Below are positions 7,735 to 15,867 of a stretch of DNA of 64,000 nucleotides, piece by piece (position 1 is the first letter of the stretch; each line of letters opens with the position of its first letter). The notes beneath the pieces were generated by a model that saw nothing but the letters and a program-made list of their open reading frames with translations, had not been told where the DNA came from and did no database searches. The DNA is from Methanocalculus natronophilus (GTDB lineage Archaea > Halobacteriota > Methanomicrobia > Methanomicrobiales > Methanocorpusculaceae). The DNA lies in the NCBI RefSeq assembly GCF_038751955.1, contig NZ_JBCEXH010000001.1, positions 266,300 through 330,299 on the forward strand. The letters run 5' to 3'. The translations under genes and the position numbers were made by a program.

Positions 7735-7837
7735 TTGAAAGGGATTGAACGGAGGCATATGAAGGGATACGGAGAAAAGGGGCAAAACTTCATCATCATC
7801 TCTCGCACAGATAACATCAGGAGGTTCCCATACTACA

Positions 7838-8158
7838 ATGAGCATTCAGGTTCCCCGGCGGACAAACGATCCCATCATCAGCCAGCTTGAAGCAGTCGTT
7901 CCCCATCTCAGAAAGCGTTTTGGTGTTGCCAGAATCGGATTCTTTGGATCGGTGGTGCGGGGAGATGACCACCCGGATAGTGATATCGATCTGCTGGTTG
8001 AATTTGCACCTGGAGAGGCAACTTTTCGTAACTTCATGGAGTTAGTCTATTATCTCGAGGAACTCTTTGGCCGTAATGTAGACCTCGTGACCGATCAGGG
8101 ATTAAGCAAATATATCAGGCACACTGTTGAAAAGGAGGTTGTCTGGTGTGAAGGGTGA
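7838..8158 (+). CDS. MNT-type nucleotidyltransferase, orphan antitoxin-like protein
   Basis: The 106-residue minimal nucleotidyltransferase has GFFGSVVRG (Gly37, Ser38) and SDIDLLVEF (Asp49, Asp51), the metal-binding pair. In HEPN-MNT (MntA-HepT) modules this enzyme adds AMP groups to a neighbouring HEPN RNase toxin and so silences it. No HEPN gene follows: after the stop only about 12 codons remain open. Either the toxin was lost or the enzyme acts on a distant partner. The gene sits between two direct IS-like repeats (7582-7634 and 8266-8319). All catalytic residues are intact. Confidence 0.82.
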   Translation: MSIQVPRRTNDPIISQLEAVVPHLRKRFGVARIGFFGSVVRGDDHPDSDIDLLVEFAPGEATFRNFMELVYYLEELFGRNVDLVTDQGLSKYIRHTVEKEVVWCEG

Positions 8159-8230
8159 GATTAAGGAGAGGAGAAGAGAAGAGTAGAGATCTCTGATGCA
8201 GCTGACATATGTCGCCATCCACATTCAATA

Positions 8231-8262
8231 ATTCATTCATTCAGTCAGTCAGTCAGTCAGTC
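8231..8262. repeat. Tetranucleotide tandem repeat (ATTC)3(AGTC)5
   Basis: Three ATTC units followed by five AGTC units form a simple tract after the nucleotidyltransferase gene and directly before the IS-like repeat at 8266. It is non-coding. Its length could vary between strains by slippage. Confidence 0.85.
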
Positions 8263-8265
8263 ATT

Positions 8266-8319
8266 TGTTTTCGCCCATGTAATGTTGATCCACCCGGCTC
8301 ATCGAAACGTGATCCACCC
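8266..8319 (-). repeat. Possible IS21-type terminal fragment (copy 3)
   Basis: On the minus strand it reads GGATCACGTTTCGATGAGC, then GGTGGATCAACATTACATGGGC, ending GAAAACA (each part quoted separately). Two GGATCA-to-GAGC/GGGC sub-repeats are visible. It is a direct repeat of 7582-7634 about 680 bases apart, with the nucleotidyltransferase gene between. Confidence 0.45.
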
Positions 8320-8413
8320 CTCCATCATAGCAGGCGGTGCAACTGACTGATGGGCTTTGGCTAGCGCAGTGCCCTTCCCAACAATGACCAATAAGAATGT
8401 TTTTAATCAGAAA

Positions 8414-9655
8414 ATGACATGGATGATCATGCCTTTTTGTGCCCGGATACCCTATCTCCCAATCCTGATACTGCTCGTATTGGGATGCAGCATCATATCC
8501 GGTTGTATCCAAACTCCTGAGCCTGTTTCTCTGGAGCATGATTCACACCTGAGATCTCCACCACCGTCAGTTGATGCCAGCCTCCAGAAAATCGTCTCAG
8601 AAGGCGTCACAAAATCCGGCATCCCCGGTGCAGTTGTCGGGATTGTCACGCCAGACTGGAGATGGAGCCATGCGGCAGGGTATGCCTCTCTCTCACCTGA
8701 GATACCGGCTGAACCCGGGATGCATTTCTTCATCGCAAGTGTGACAAAGCCTTTTGTTGCAGTTTCGATCCTTCAGCTTGCCGAAGAGGGAAAACTAGCC
8801 CTCGATGATCCGATCAGCTCCTATCTTCCAGTTGAGATTGCAGAGGCGATCGCAAAGAGCGATGAGATAACAATCCGCCAGCTCCTTGACCATACAAGCG
8901 GTATTGCGGATTATGATGAACGATCCCTGATTCTCGAGGAGTATGAGAACCCCGGACACATCGTTTCCTATGAGCAGGGCATGTGGGATGCTATTCATGC
9001 AGGCCCACTCTATGATCCGGGGATGGGCTATACCTATTCGAATGCGAATTACATTCTCCTCACACTGATCATTGACAGGACATCAGGCACCTCGTACGAG
9101 GAGTATGTGAAAGAACATATTTTCACTCCGGTTGGGATGAAGAATACGACAGTCCACCGCACCAACAGGCTGCCGGATCCGTACATGCATGCTATAGAGG
9201 TAGATGATGATGGCAGTATAATGGATTTCAGCACTCTCCATAAACACTATGATCGGGGTTCGGGGGATATGGTGAGTACGGCTGCCGATCTCAATGCCTT
9301 TCATACAGCTCTTGTCTCAGGCAGGCTGATCAATTCTTCATCGATTGCGCAGATGAGGACAACCTCACCACAATCAGAGAGGGACATTAATATGGGGGCT
9401 CTTGGGTCTGGAAAACAGAGCTATGGAGCTGGGTATGAATATATTATCATACCACCCGGTGAACCAGGAGAACTGACCCTCTATGGCCATACCGGGGGAT
9501 ATGCTGGTGCATCTACATTCTGGTACTATCTTGAAGCAGAGGATACCTATCTCGTACTGCATGCCAATTCTTCAATAAAAGCAGCTGCAATCTATTATGA
9601 GATTCTATTACCCCTCCTCCAGTTTTTGACAGAGGAAAATCCGGCGGAAAACTGA
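8414..9655 (+). CDS. Serine beta-lactamase-fold lipoprotein (class C/AmpH-like family)
   Basis: The protein starts with a hydrophobic signal ending in the lipobox SIISGC, so it is probably exported and anchored outside the membrane. The catalytic domain has the SxxK motif in IASVTKP, a YSN motif in YTYSNANY and HTGG in place of KTG. These are the three elements of the beta-lactamase/DD-peptidase/esterase superfamily. Archaea of this type lack murein, so an esterase or peptidase role is more likely than antibiotic resistance. An in-frame ATG at 8384 and a TTG at 8357 would lengthen the N-terminus without improving the signal peptide, so I chose 8414. It stands alone in the accessory region. 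Confidence 0.85.
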   Translation: MTWMIMPFCARIPYLPILILLVLGCSIISGCIQTPEPVSLEHDSHLRSPPPSVDASLQKIVSEGVTKSGIPGAVVGIVTPDWRWSHAAGYASLSPEIPAEPGMHFFIASVTKPFVAVSILQLAEEGKLALDDPISSYLPVEIAEAIAKSDEITIRQLLDHTSGIADYDERSLILEEYENPGHIVSYEQGMWDAIHAGPLYDPGMGYTYSNANYILLTLIIDRTSGTSYEEYVKEHIFTPVGMKNTTVHRTNRLPDPYMHAIEVDDDGSIMDFSTLHKHYDRGSGDMVSTAADLNAFHTALVSGRLINSSSIAQMRTTSPQSERDINMGALGSGKQSYGAGYEYIIIPPGEPGELTLYGHTGGYAGASTFWYYLEAEDTYLVLHANSSIKAAAIYYEILLPLLQFLTEENPAEN

Positions 9656-9674
9656 TTTTTCAGGCTATCACTTC

Positions 9675-9694
9675 CCCCGGGATTTTTTTCCCGG
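9675..9694 (+). terminator. Hairpin after the beta-lactamase-like gene
   Basis: CCGGGA, a run of T, then TCCCGG form a six-base-pair stem with a T-rich loop about 20 bases after the stop codon. No T-run follows the stem, so it is only a possible terminator. Confidence 0.3.
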
Positions 9695-9884
9695 CTGTTG
9701 CCAGGCAGAGCGTGAAGCATACTCTTTCTGCAGGCTCACAGACGTCTGCAGGTGAGCTCGTTCAGACCCACCCACCCCTCTCTCTCAATTCACACGAGAG
9801 AAGGGTGCCTGCTCGCAGGCAGCTGGATCAAACAGCCGGCTTTGTGTATATTCAGAAAAATGCTGTGAGTACCCCTGGGAATTG

Positions 9885-10121
9885 TCAGTCCTTCTCAATA
9901 TCCATCCGGCACTCAAGAACAACATTCCCGATGATGTATCTCAATTTGCCTTCAGCATCAAGATTGGCTTCACCGCGTTTTATCATGCGTGCAAGTTCGG
10001 CCATTGCATCCGCAATGGCGTCATCTGTCAAAGCTGCCGCATTTTGCATCTCAATCTTCAGCAAAAATGCTTTTCTCTTCTGCCGGTTCCAATGCATGAC
10101 TTTGTCGATAATGTTCTTCAT
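9885..10121 (-). CDS. Small hypothetical protein, mostly helical
   Basis: I do not recognise this 78-residue protein. It begins MKNIIDKVMHWNRQKRKAFLLKIEMQ, is rich in Ala, Glu and Lys, and looks all-helical with the pattern AALTDDAIADAMAELARMIKRGEANLD followed by KLRYIIGNVVLECRM (each part shown separately). It has no membrane segment or cysteine pair. No neighbour shares its operon: the flanks are about 230 bases without genes on each side. The regular amphipathic pattern and lack of rare residues argue that it is a real gene, but there is no independent support. Confidence 0.45.
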   Translation of the reverse strand: MKNIIDKVMHWNRQKRKAFLLKIEMQNAAALTDDAIADAMAELARMIKRGEANLDAEGKLRYIIGNVVLECRMDIEKD

Positions 10122-10362
10122 GACAGTTCGCTCAGTTCATCCTATTCTTTCCTGAAGCAAAAAACATTGTGAACAACTCAGAGCAGCAACAAGCGACGCA
10201 TGGCAGCCACCTCCACACAGAATGCAAGGGAGATTGGAAGTGGCGATCCAGGAGAAGAGTTCATAACGGTACTGGTTGATGATTGATGAGGGACACTCTT
10301 GTTGATATCCGGATGATGACCTCCGGATAAAAACCCCTTATCACACAAAGGACCTGATCGCA

Positions 10363-12075
10363 ATGGCAGTACTCTGGCCCCGTCACCTGACCCCGGACAT
10401 CCTGGCCGATCCCGGCAGGAGAGCAGAACAGAAAGTGTACAATAAGCTCAAAGCGGTGCTCGAAGATCCCTTCACCGTCTTCTACTCACGCCCCTGGCTT
10501 GGAACAGGAAAGAGCGGTGAGCCGATCGACGGCGAATGTGACTTTGTTGTCGCTCACCCGGACTATGGTTTTCTCACAATCGAGGTGAAGGGCGGCGGTA
10601 TTGCCTATGATCCTGCAGCTGATGCCTGGACCAGCACCGACCGGCATGGAAACACCTGGCCCATTAAAAACCCGGCGAGACAGGCAGTTGAGTCAAAGCA
10701 CCAGATCCTGAAAAAATGCCAGGCTCACCCTAAGTGGGGGTACCGGCGTATTGGTATCAGCCATGGCGTGATCCTGCCCGATATCCCGGAAATCAAAAGT
10801 GATCTTGGGGCGGACATGCCACGGAATATCCTCTGCTGCATGGACGAGTTCGAATCTGATCTCCGGTTCTGGATACTTGACCTGCTCGAAGGCGAGATGG
10901 CAAGCGACTATCGGGCAAAGCCGCTTGGGGAGGAGGGGATGGCAATTCTTGAGGATATCCTTGCCCACCCCTTCCAGCTCAATGTACCTCTCCACCGGGT
11001 GATGGCAGATGACGAGGCGCATATCCAGACACTGACCCCTCTCCAGTACCAGATCCTAGCAGGCTTTGCCAGTACCAGGCGGGTGGCAATATCCGGGTCT
11101 GCCGGTACCGGAAAGACGATCCTCGCAATGGAGGAGGCAGTCCGCTGCATACACGCCGGGGAGCGGGTCCTTCTCACCTGCTACAACCGACCGCTTTCAG
11201 AGTACATGAAAAAGACAATAGGCGACCGTGACCTGCTCATGATCGGCAACTACCACAAGGTCTGCGATGACCTCTTCTCCGAGGCGTGCATAGACGTTGA
11301 TAGATCAACGGTTGACAGCCGGCTCTTTCTCGAGAAGTACCCAACTCACCTGCTTGAAGCACTCAGCACGTTGCCAGAGAGACGCTTTGACACACTCATC
11401 ATTGATGAAGGCCAGGACTTTCCTCCCCGCCTCCTGCAGTCACTAGAATCCGCACTTGACCCGGATGGAAAACAGAAGATCCGACTCTTCTATGACAATA
11501 ACCAGGATGTCTACCAGAATGAGGGCAGGTACCTGGAACAGCTCTATGAGATCCCCTTTACCCTCTCCCTGAACCTGCGGAACACCCAGCGTATCCACGA
11601 GGTTGCCCGGCTCTTCTACAAGGGCCAGGAGACAAAAGCCATCGGGCCGGATGGCCTTGAGGTTGAGTGGATTGAGGCAGAGACCCCTGCTATTGCACGG
11701 ACAAGACTTGAAGAGTACATTTACACCCTGGTTGAGAGAGAAGAGATCCCGCCATCCGATATCGCGGTCCTCATCTCGACCCGTGATGACAGGGACAAGT
11801 ACTGCACCGGTCGCGAGATCGGCGGCCAGCGGTACCAGTTCTGCAATGAGCTCTTTCAAAATGACACCACTGACGCAATCATCGTTGATTCAGTCAAGCG
11901 GTTCAAGGGGCTGGAGAGCCCGGTCACCATCGTCGTGCTGGATGATAGATTGATAAACAGCGACGAGATGCTGTATGTTGCGTTCTCCCGGGCCCGGTTG
12001 CTGCTTGCGATTGTGGGGAGCCGGGAGATGATGGGGGCGATCCGGGGGAAGATGGGAGAGTCAGGAAGAGAGTGA
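10363..12075 (+). CDS. NERD-domain nuclease-SF1 helicase fusion
   Basis: The 570-residue protein has an N-terminal NERD domain (about 15-130) with the nuclease-like signature GECDFVV and TIEVKG, followed by a UvrD-like superfamily 1 helicase. Walker A is SGSAGTGKT (about residue 245), Walker B is LIIDEGQDF (about 346), motif IV region FTLSLNLRNTQRI and motif VI LYVAFSRARLLLAIVG (about 537). It likely acts on DNA or RNA in defence or repair; proteins of this architecture are frequent in defence islands. The start ATG at 10363 is the first good start. It stands alone, with over 240 bases without genes on either side. Confidence 0.88.
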   Translation: MAVLWPRHLTPDILADPGRRAEQKVYNKLKAVLEDPFTVFYSRPWLGTGKSGEPIDGECDFVVAHPDYGFLTIEVKGGGIAYDPAADAWTSTDRHGNTWPIKNPARQAVESKHQILKKCQAHPKWGYRRIGISHGVILPDIPEIKSDLGADMPRNILCCMDEFESDLRFWILDLLEGEMASDYRAKPLGEEGMAILEDILAHPFQLNVPLHRVMADDEAHIQTLTPLQYQILAGFASTRRVAISGSAGTGKTILAMEEAVRCIHAGERVLLTCYNRPLSEYMKKTIGDRDLLMIGNYHKVCDDLFSEACIDVDRSTVDSRLFLEKYPTHLLEALSTLPERRFDTLIIDEGQDFPPRLLQSLESALDPDGKQKIRLFYDNNQDVYQNEGRYLEQLYEIPFTLSLNLRNTQRIHEVARLFYKGQETKAIGPDGLEVEWIEAETPAIARTRLEEYIYTLVEREEIPPSDIAVLISTRDDRDKYCTGREIGGQRYQFCNELFQNDTTDAIIVDSVKRFKGLESPVTIVVLDDRLINSDEMLYVAFSRARLLLAIVGSREMMGAIRGKMGESGRE

Positions 12076-12404
12076 ATGGGGGGTGATTTACTCTAGAGAG
12101 CCTCCAGCTGATCTGCCATACCAAAGATTATAATTATTGTGGAACTCTAAGTACCTCAGCGCACGCTCACGTCTCTCTTACTGCCGGTGATGAAGTCCAC
12201 CGAATAAACCGCCTTTTGCTGATGACTTCTATCCTGATGTGACAGTATGGCATGTACATGGATAATCAAGTGCTTTCTATCTGGTAGAACCACCCGTTTT
12301 GGTCTGCCGGAAGAGCCAGAGCCCCTGTATCTGAAAAAAACCAGGCATACCTCTCTTCCGGGTCAGCCCGTTCAGCGATATGCAATAATCGAAACGGAGG
12401 CTGC
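12076..12404. other. Intergenic region upstream of the MutS-like pair
   Basis: No gene is visible. The segment ends with GGAGG at 12396-12400, a ribosome binding site for the ATG at 12405 (a second ATG follows at 12408). A small palindrome ATGTACAT lies near 12251. No clear TATA box could be fixed. Confidence 0.45.
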
Positions 12405-13937
12405 ATGATGGGTCCAGGTATATTGTTTGCACATCCGGATGACGATATCAGAGACGATGCTATGCTGGAACCTGCCTGTTTCCAGGATCTTCACCTGGAC
12501 CAGATTGTATCAGCCCTGACTGCGGATTATGAGGAGTATCACCTAAACCCGTTTTTCTATGCCCCATTACATCGTGCTGATGATGTCCGGTACCGCCAGG
12601 AGGTATTCGAAGACCTCAGAGATGATCACCTCTATCTGATCATCAGAACATTTGCCAAAGAGATGCAGTCCATGCGGCAGCTGCTCTCCCGGGCAGAAAA
12701 AAATCCCAACACGTATCAAAACAAAGGCTGGTTCCTTGAGGCAGCCAGAATATACACCGAAGCAATACAATCCCTTGCGGATGCTCTCTCAAAATGCAGC
12801 CTGGAGTCACGCGGCTTTTTGGCAATGCTGACCTATCTGAACCAATATAGTAGCTCAGAACAGTTTATTTCCCTGGCTGAGGATATAACCAGGCTCAGCA
12901 ATGAACTCGCAGGAGTAGCATATACAATCCATATCAGGGGAAATGAGGTTACAGTCTGCAGGAATGTCCCGGATGAGGAGTATTACCAGGAAGTTGCAGA
13001 TATTTTTTCAAAATTCCTTACCGGGCCAGGCACCTCTGACAAGGACACAATCCCTGAACAAAGAGAGATGAGCCAGGTCGAAGGAAGGATCCTCGATCTC
13101 GTCTCACGATTATTCCAAAATGAGTTTTCTCATCTGGATACATTCCAGGAAAAACATGCCGGTTTTGCTGATGAGACGATCTGCCGGTTTGACCGGGACA
13201 TTCATTTTTATATTGCCTATCTGGAATTCATCAGCTGCCTCAAACAAAAAGGCCTCCCATTCTGCACACCCCTTGTCTCTGAAACCAGCAAAGAGATTTG
13301 TTGCACTGAGGGGTTTGATCTGGCGCTGGCAAACAGCCTTCTCTCCGGTAACCGATCAGTTGTTCCCAATGATTTTTTTCTGCAACAAGAGGAGCGTATT
13401 CTTGTCATAACCGGCCCAAACCAGGGGGGCAAGACCACATTTGCCCGGATGTATGGGCAACTGCATCACCTTGCATCTCTTGGGTGTCCGGTTCCCGGAC
13501 GAACAGCCCGGCTCTTTCTGCCCGACAAGCTCTTCACTCACTTCGAACAGGAGGAGGATATCAATACATTCAGGAGCAAGCTGGAAGATGACCTGGAAAG
13601 AATCCATACTATCCTCAACCAGTGCACGCCCAGAAGCATCATCATCATCAACGAGATCTTTTCCTCCACCACCGTGCAGGATGCCTTGTTTCTCGGTCAC
13701 AAAGTACTCGACCAGGTGATTGACCAGGATATCCTCTGCATCTATGTCACCTTCTTAGACGAGCTGACGACTCTGCCAAAAACAGTGAGTATGGTCAGCA
13801 CCGTTGTTGTCGATGACCCGGATCAGCGGACCTATCGGATCGAAAGAAAGCCTGCCGATGGACTTTCATATGCCATGGCTATCGCAAGGAAAAACCAGGT
13901 AACCTATGAAAAGATCAAGGAGCGGATGCGATCATGA
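12405..13937 (+). CDS. MutS-like ATPase, first of a tandem pair
   Basis: In this 510-residue protein only the C-terminal part is clearly MutS family: Walker A GPNQGGKTTFAR (about residue 336), the FTHFEQEED segment and Walker B SIIIINEIFSSTT (about 411), with a usual YVTFLDEL signal near the end. The N-terminal 300 residues resemble the lever and clamp helices but lack the mismatch-binding domain with its Phe-x-Glu motif, and there is no Smr nuclease tail. So this is a MutS-related ATPase, not canonical mismatch repair MutS. GGAGG lies just before the start. Its stop overlaps the next gene's ATG by four bases, so the two are translated together and probably form a heterodimer. Confidence 0.85.
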   Translation: MMGPGILFAHPDDDIRDDAMLEPACFQDLHLDQIVSALTADYEEYHLNPFFYAPLHRADDVRYRQEVFEDLRDDHLYLIIRTFAKEMQSMRQLLSRAEKNPNTYQNKGWFLEAARIYTEAIQSLADALSKCSLESRGFLAMLTYLNQYSSSEQFISLAEDITRLSNELAGVAYTIHIRGNEVTVCRNVPDEEYYQEVADIFSKFLTGPGTSDKDTIPEQREMSQVEGRILDLVSRLFQNEFSHLDTFQEKHAGFADETICRFDRDIHFYIAYLEFISCLKQKGLPFCTPLVSETSKEICCTEGFDLALANSLLSGNRSVVPNDFFLQQEERILVITGPNQGGKTTFARMYGQLHHLASLGCPVPGRTARLFLPDKLFTHFEQEEDINTFRSKLEDDLERIHTILNQCTPRSIIIINEIFSSTTVQDALFLGHKVLDQVIDQDILCIYVTFLDELTTLPKTVSMVSTVVVDDPDQRTYRIERKPADGLSYAMAIARKNQVTYEKIKERMRS

Positions 13938-15523
13938 AGCCCTGTCTTCTGTACAGAGATACTGATTTTCACCCTCAATGGGGCATGCTCCTCAAATCAC
14001 CTTCCCCTGAGCGGTGGAGGCACCGCGAGTATCAGACGGCGTGGAAGTCGCTGCCCCAGGTGAAACAGATGGTCAGCTGCGATCTCGAATTGGATATCCT
14101 GGTTGCCACGATGGCAGGTGGTGACGTATTCATCAGGGAAGTCGTCAGAAATGTCCTCCTGACCGGAACATGTGATCCAGGCACGATATGCTACCGCCAG
14201 GATATTCTCCGTGATTGTATGAACAATCCGGATAGTATCCAGGAGATGTATGATACTGCCTCAGCATCGATTGAAGAGTACCTGAAGATAGTCGGCAGAT
14301 ATACTGGCCAGTCCGCCGACGCCGTGCGAATCAATTCGGTAAAGGCAATTGAGCTGTTCATCGAGATGCTGGCAACCCTCCGGGGTATTGGAAAGCGGCA
14401 TGGAGAAGCCTTTGTATCTGAAGGTTTCAGGACGTTCTTTTCCATGCTGGATCGGGAGTTCTCTGATGAGTACCTCCTGAGCATGAGGGAGATGATCGAA
14501 GAACTGAAACTGCCGGAGGGACACCTGATTCGTGCCGTCCTTGGGAAGGGGAATCAGGGAACCGGGTATGCAATCCAGAGAAGCAGAAAGCCAGGTAAGC
14601 AATCCTGGATCTCTCGTTTTATTTCCAGGGAAGATCCTGATCAGTATCACTTCACCATAGCAGAGCGGGATGTTGCAGGATTTCGGGCATTGGGCGAGCT
14701 GAAAGGAGAGAGCGTGAGAGATATTGCTGCTCTTCTTGTCCGGGTGTCCGATCACCTGGTACAGATGTGTACAAGTCTCAAGACCGAGCTGGCATTCTAT
14801 CTCGGTTGCATACAGCTGCACAGCCACCTTTCGCACAGAGGGACGACTATCTGTTTCCCGGTCCCGGAAGAGCCGGGATCACGGAAGTGCTCCGTTCGGG
14901 GGGTATATGACATATGCCTGGCCCTCAGAATCGATCAACCAATAGTCAGCAATGATTTGTTTGCCACAGGAAAAGATCTCACCATCATCACCGGTGCGAA
15001 CCGGGGAGGAAAAACTACCTTTCTCCGGAGCATTGGCCTGGCACAGATGATGATGCAGGCAGGAATGTTTGTGCCGGCAGAATCATTCCATGCAGAGGTC
15101 TGTACAGGGATATTCACCCATTTCAGGCGGGAAGAAGACCATTCGATGCAGAGTGGAAAATTTGATGAAGAGCTCAGGCGGATGAGTCAGATCGTGGATT
15201 CCCTGAAACCTGACAGCATGGTCTTGTTCAACGAATCCTTTGCGGCGACAAATGAGAGGGAAGGCTCTGAGGTCTCCCACCAGATCGTCTCTGCCCTGAT
15301 AGAGAAGCAGATCAGGGTTCTTTTTGTCACCCATCTCCATGAATTTTCGCGAAGCCTCTATGATCAGTCCCCTGATAATGCCCTTTTTCTCCGTGCCGAA
15401 CGTATGCAGGATGGAGAACGGACATTCCGTATTGAAGAGGGGAAGCCTTTGCAGACGAGTTTTGGCCCGGATTTATATACCCGGATTTTTTCGGAGACAC
15501 ATGCAGACACAGATGCAGGATGA
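13934..15523 (+). CDS. MutS-like ATPase, second of a tandem pair
   Basis: The 529-residue protein has Walker A TGANRGGKTTFLRSIG (about residue 352), a FTHFRREED stretch matching the partner's FTHFEQEED, Walker B SMVLFNESFAATN (about 428) and VLFVTHLHEFS. As in its partner, the mismatch-recognition domain is absent. The N-terminus is basic and aromatic (FHPQWGMLLKSPSPERWRHR) and differs from the partner, which suits a heterodimer with division of labour. ATGA overlaps join it to the upstream gene and also to the downstream McrC remnant, so a third component may once have completed the operon. Function is unknown; a defence or recombination role is inference. Confidence 0.85.
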   Translation: MKPCLLYRDTDFHPQWGMLLKSPSPERWRHREYQTAWKSLPQVKQMVSCDLELDILVATMAGGDVFIREVVRNVLLTGTCDPGTICYRQDILRDCMNNPDSIQEMYDTASASIEEYLKIVGRYTGQSADAVRINSVKAIELFIEMLATLRGIGKRHGEAFVSEGFRTFFSMLDREFSDEYLLSMREMIEELKLPEGHLIRAVLGKGNQGTGYAIQRSRKPGKQSWISRFISREDPDQYHFTIAERDVAGFRALGELKGESVRDIAALLVRVSDHLVQMCTSLKTELAFYLGCIQLHSHLSHRGTTICFPVPEEPGSRKCSVRGVYDICLALRIDQPIVSNDLFATGKDLTIITGANRGGKTTFLRSIGLAQMMMQAGMFVPAESFHAEVCTGIFTHFRREEDHSMQSGKFDEELRRMSQIVDSLKPDSMVLFNESFAATNEREGSEVSHQIVSALIEKQIRVLFVTHLHEFSRSLYDQSPDNALFLRAERMQDGERTFRIEEGKPLQTSFGPDLYTRIFSETHADTDAG

Positions 15524-15696
15524 AACCTGATAGTATCATCAGGGGTGGAGCACAAACAATCATCATCGATACCAAATACAAGCTTCTCAAGCAGGAAGAC
15601 AGGAATGGTGGCGTTTCACAGGCAGATATGTACCAGATGTATGCCTATGCCACAAAGGCAGCAAAGAGACCCCCTGCCACAGCCAGAACAGGTTGA
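15520..15696 (+). pseudogene. McrC C-terminal remnant
   Basis: The 58 codons open with ATG at 15520, overlapping the upstream stop. They encode TIIIDTKYKLL and GVSQADMYQMYAYATK, the PD-(D/E)xK-like end of McrC, the nuclease partner of the McrB GTPase in modified-DNA restriction. The first 250 or so residues of McrC are missing and the frame ends soon after the conserved block at TGA 15694-15696. McrB is not present in the window. It is a fragment fused by chance, or a relic of a McrBC system replaced by the MutS-like pair. Confidence 0.75.
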
Positions 15697-15867
15697 AACG
15701 GTGATGGTGACAGGGTGAGTTTAGTATACTTTTAGTCCACCGAAGCCATGGATTACAGAACAGGTATTGGCAGCAATGCAATATATGAGATGGGATGGTA
15801 TTATGCCGGGTTACGGTGACATTGTAGAGAAAATCATCATTTGTAATACATCTCTTGAGGAAACCTG

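Larger units (their letters stand above)
7521..7837. other. Intergenic debris: IS-like end and HIT fragment
   Basis: No intact gene. It contains the repeat at 7582-7634 and the HIT 3' fragment at 7667-7734, each described separately. The segment between the HIT fragment and the nucleotidyltransferase gene shows no recognisable element. Confidence 0.5.

Noticed and set aside
8159-8200. Start of a HEPN toxin gene after the nucleotidyltransferase
   Set aside because: A GTG frame overlaps the stop, but closes after about 12 codons of Lys/Arg/Glu without HEPN features.
9695-9722. Possible further HIT fragment (GCCAGGCAGAGCGTGAAGCAT)
   Set aside because: About 20 bases resemble GGCCAGAGCGTGATGCAT, but similarity stops at once on both sides; too short to separate from chance.
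10178-10363. 61-codon minus-strand frame before the NERD helicase
   Set aside because: It has no recognisable pattern and lies in the helicase's upstream region; no ribosome binding site.
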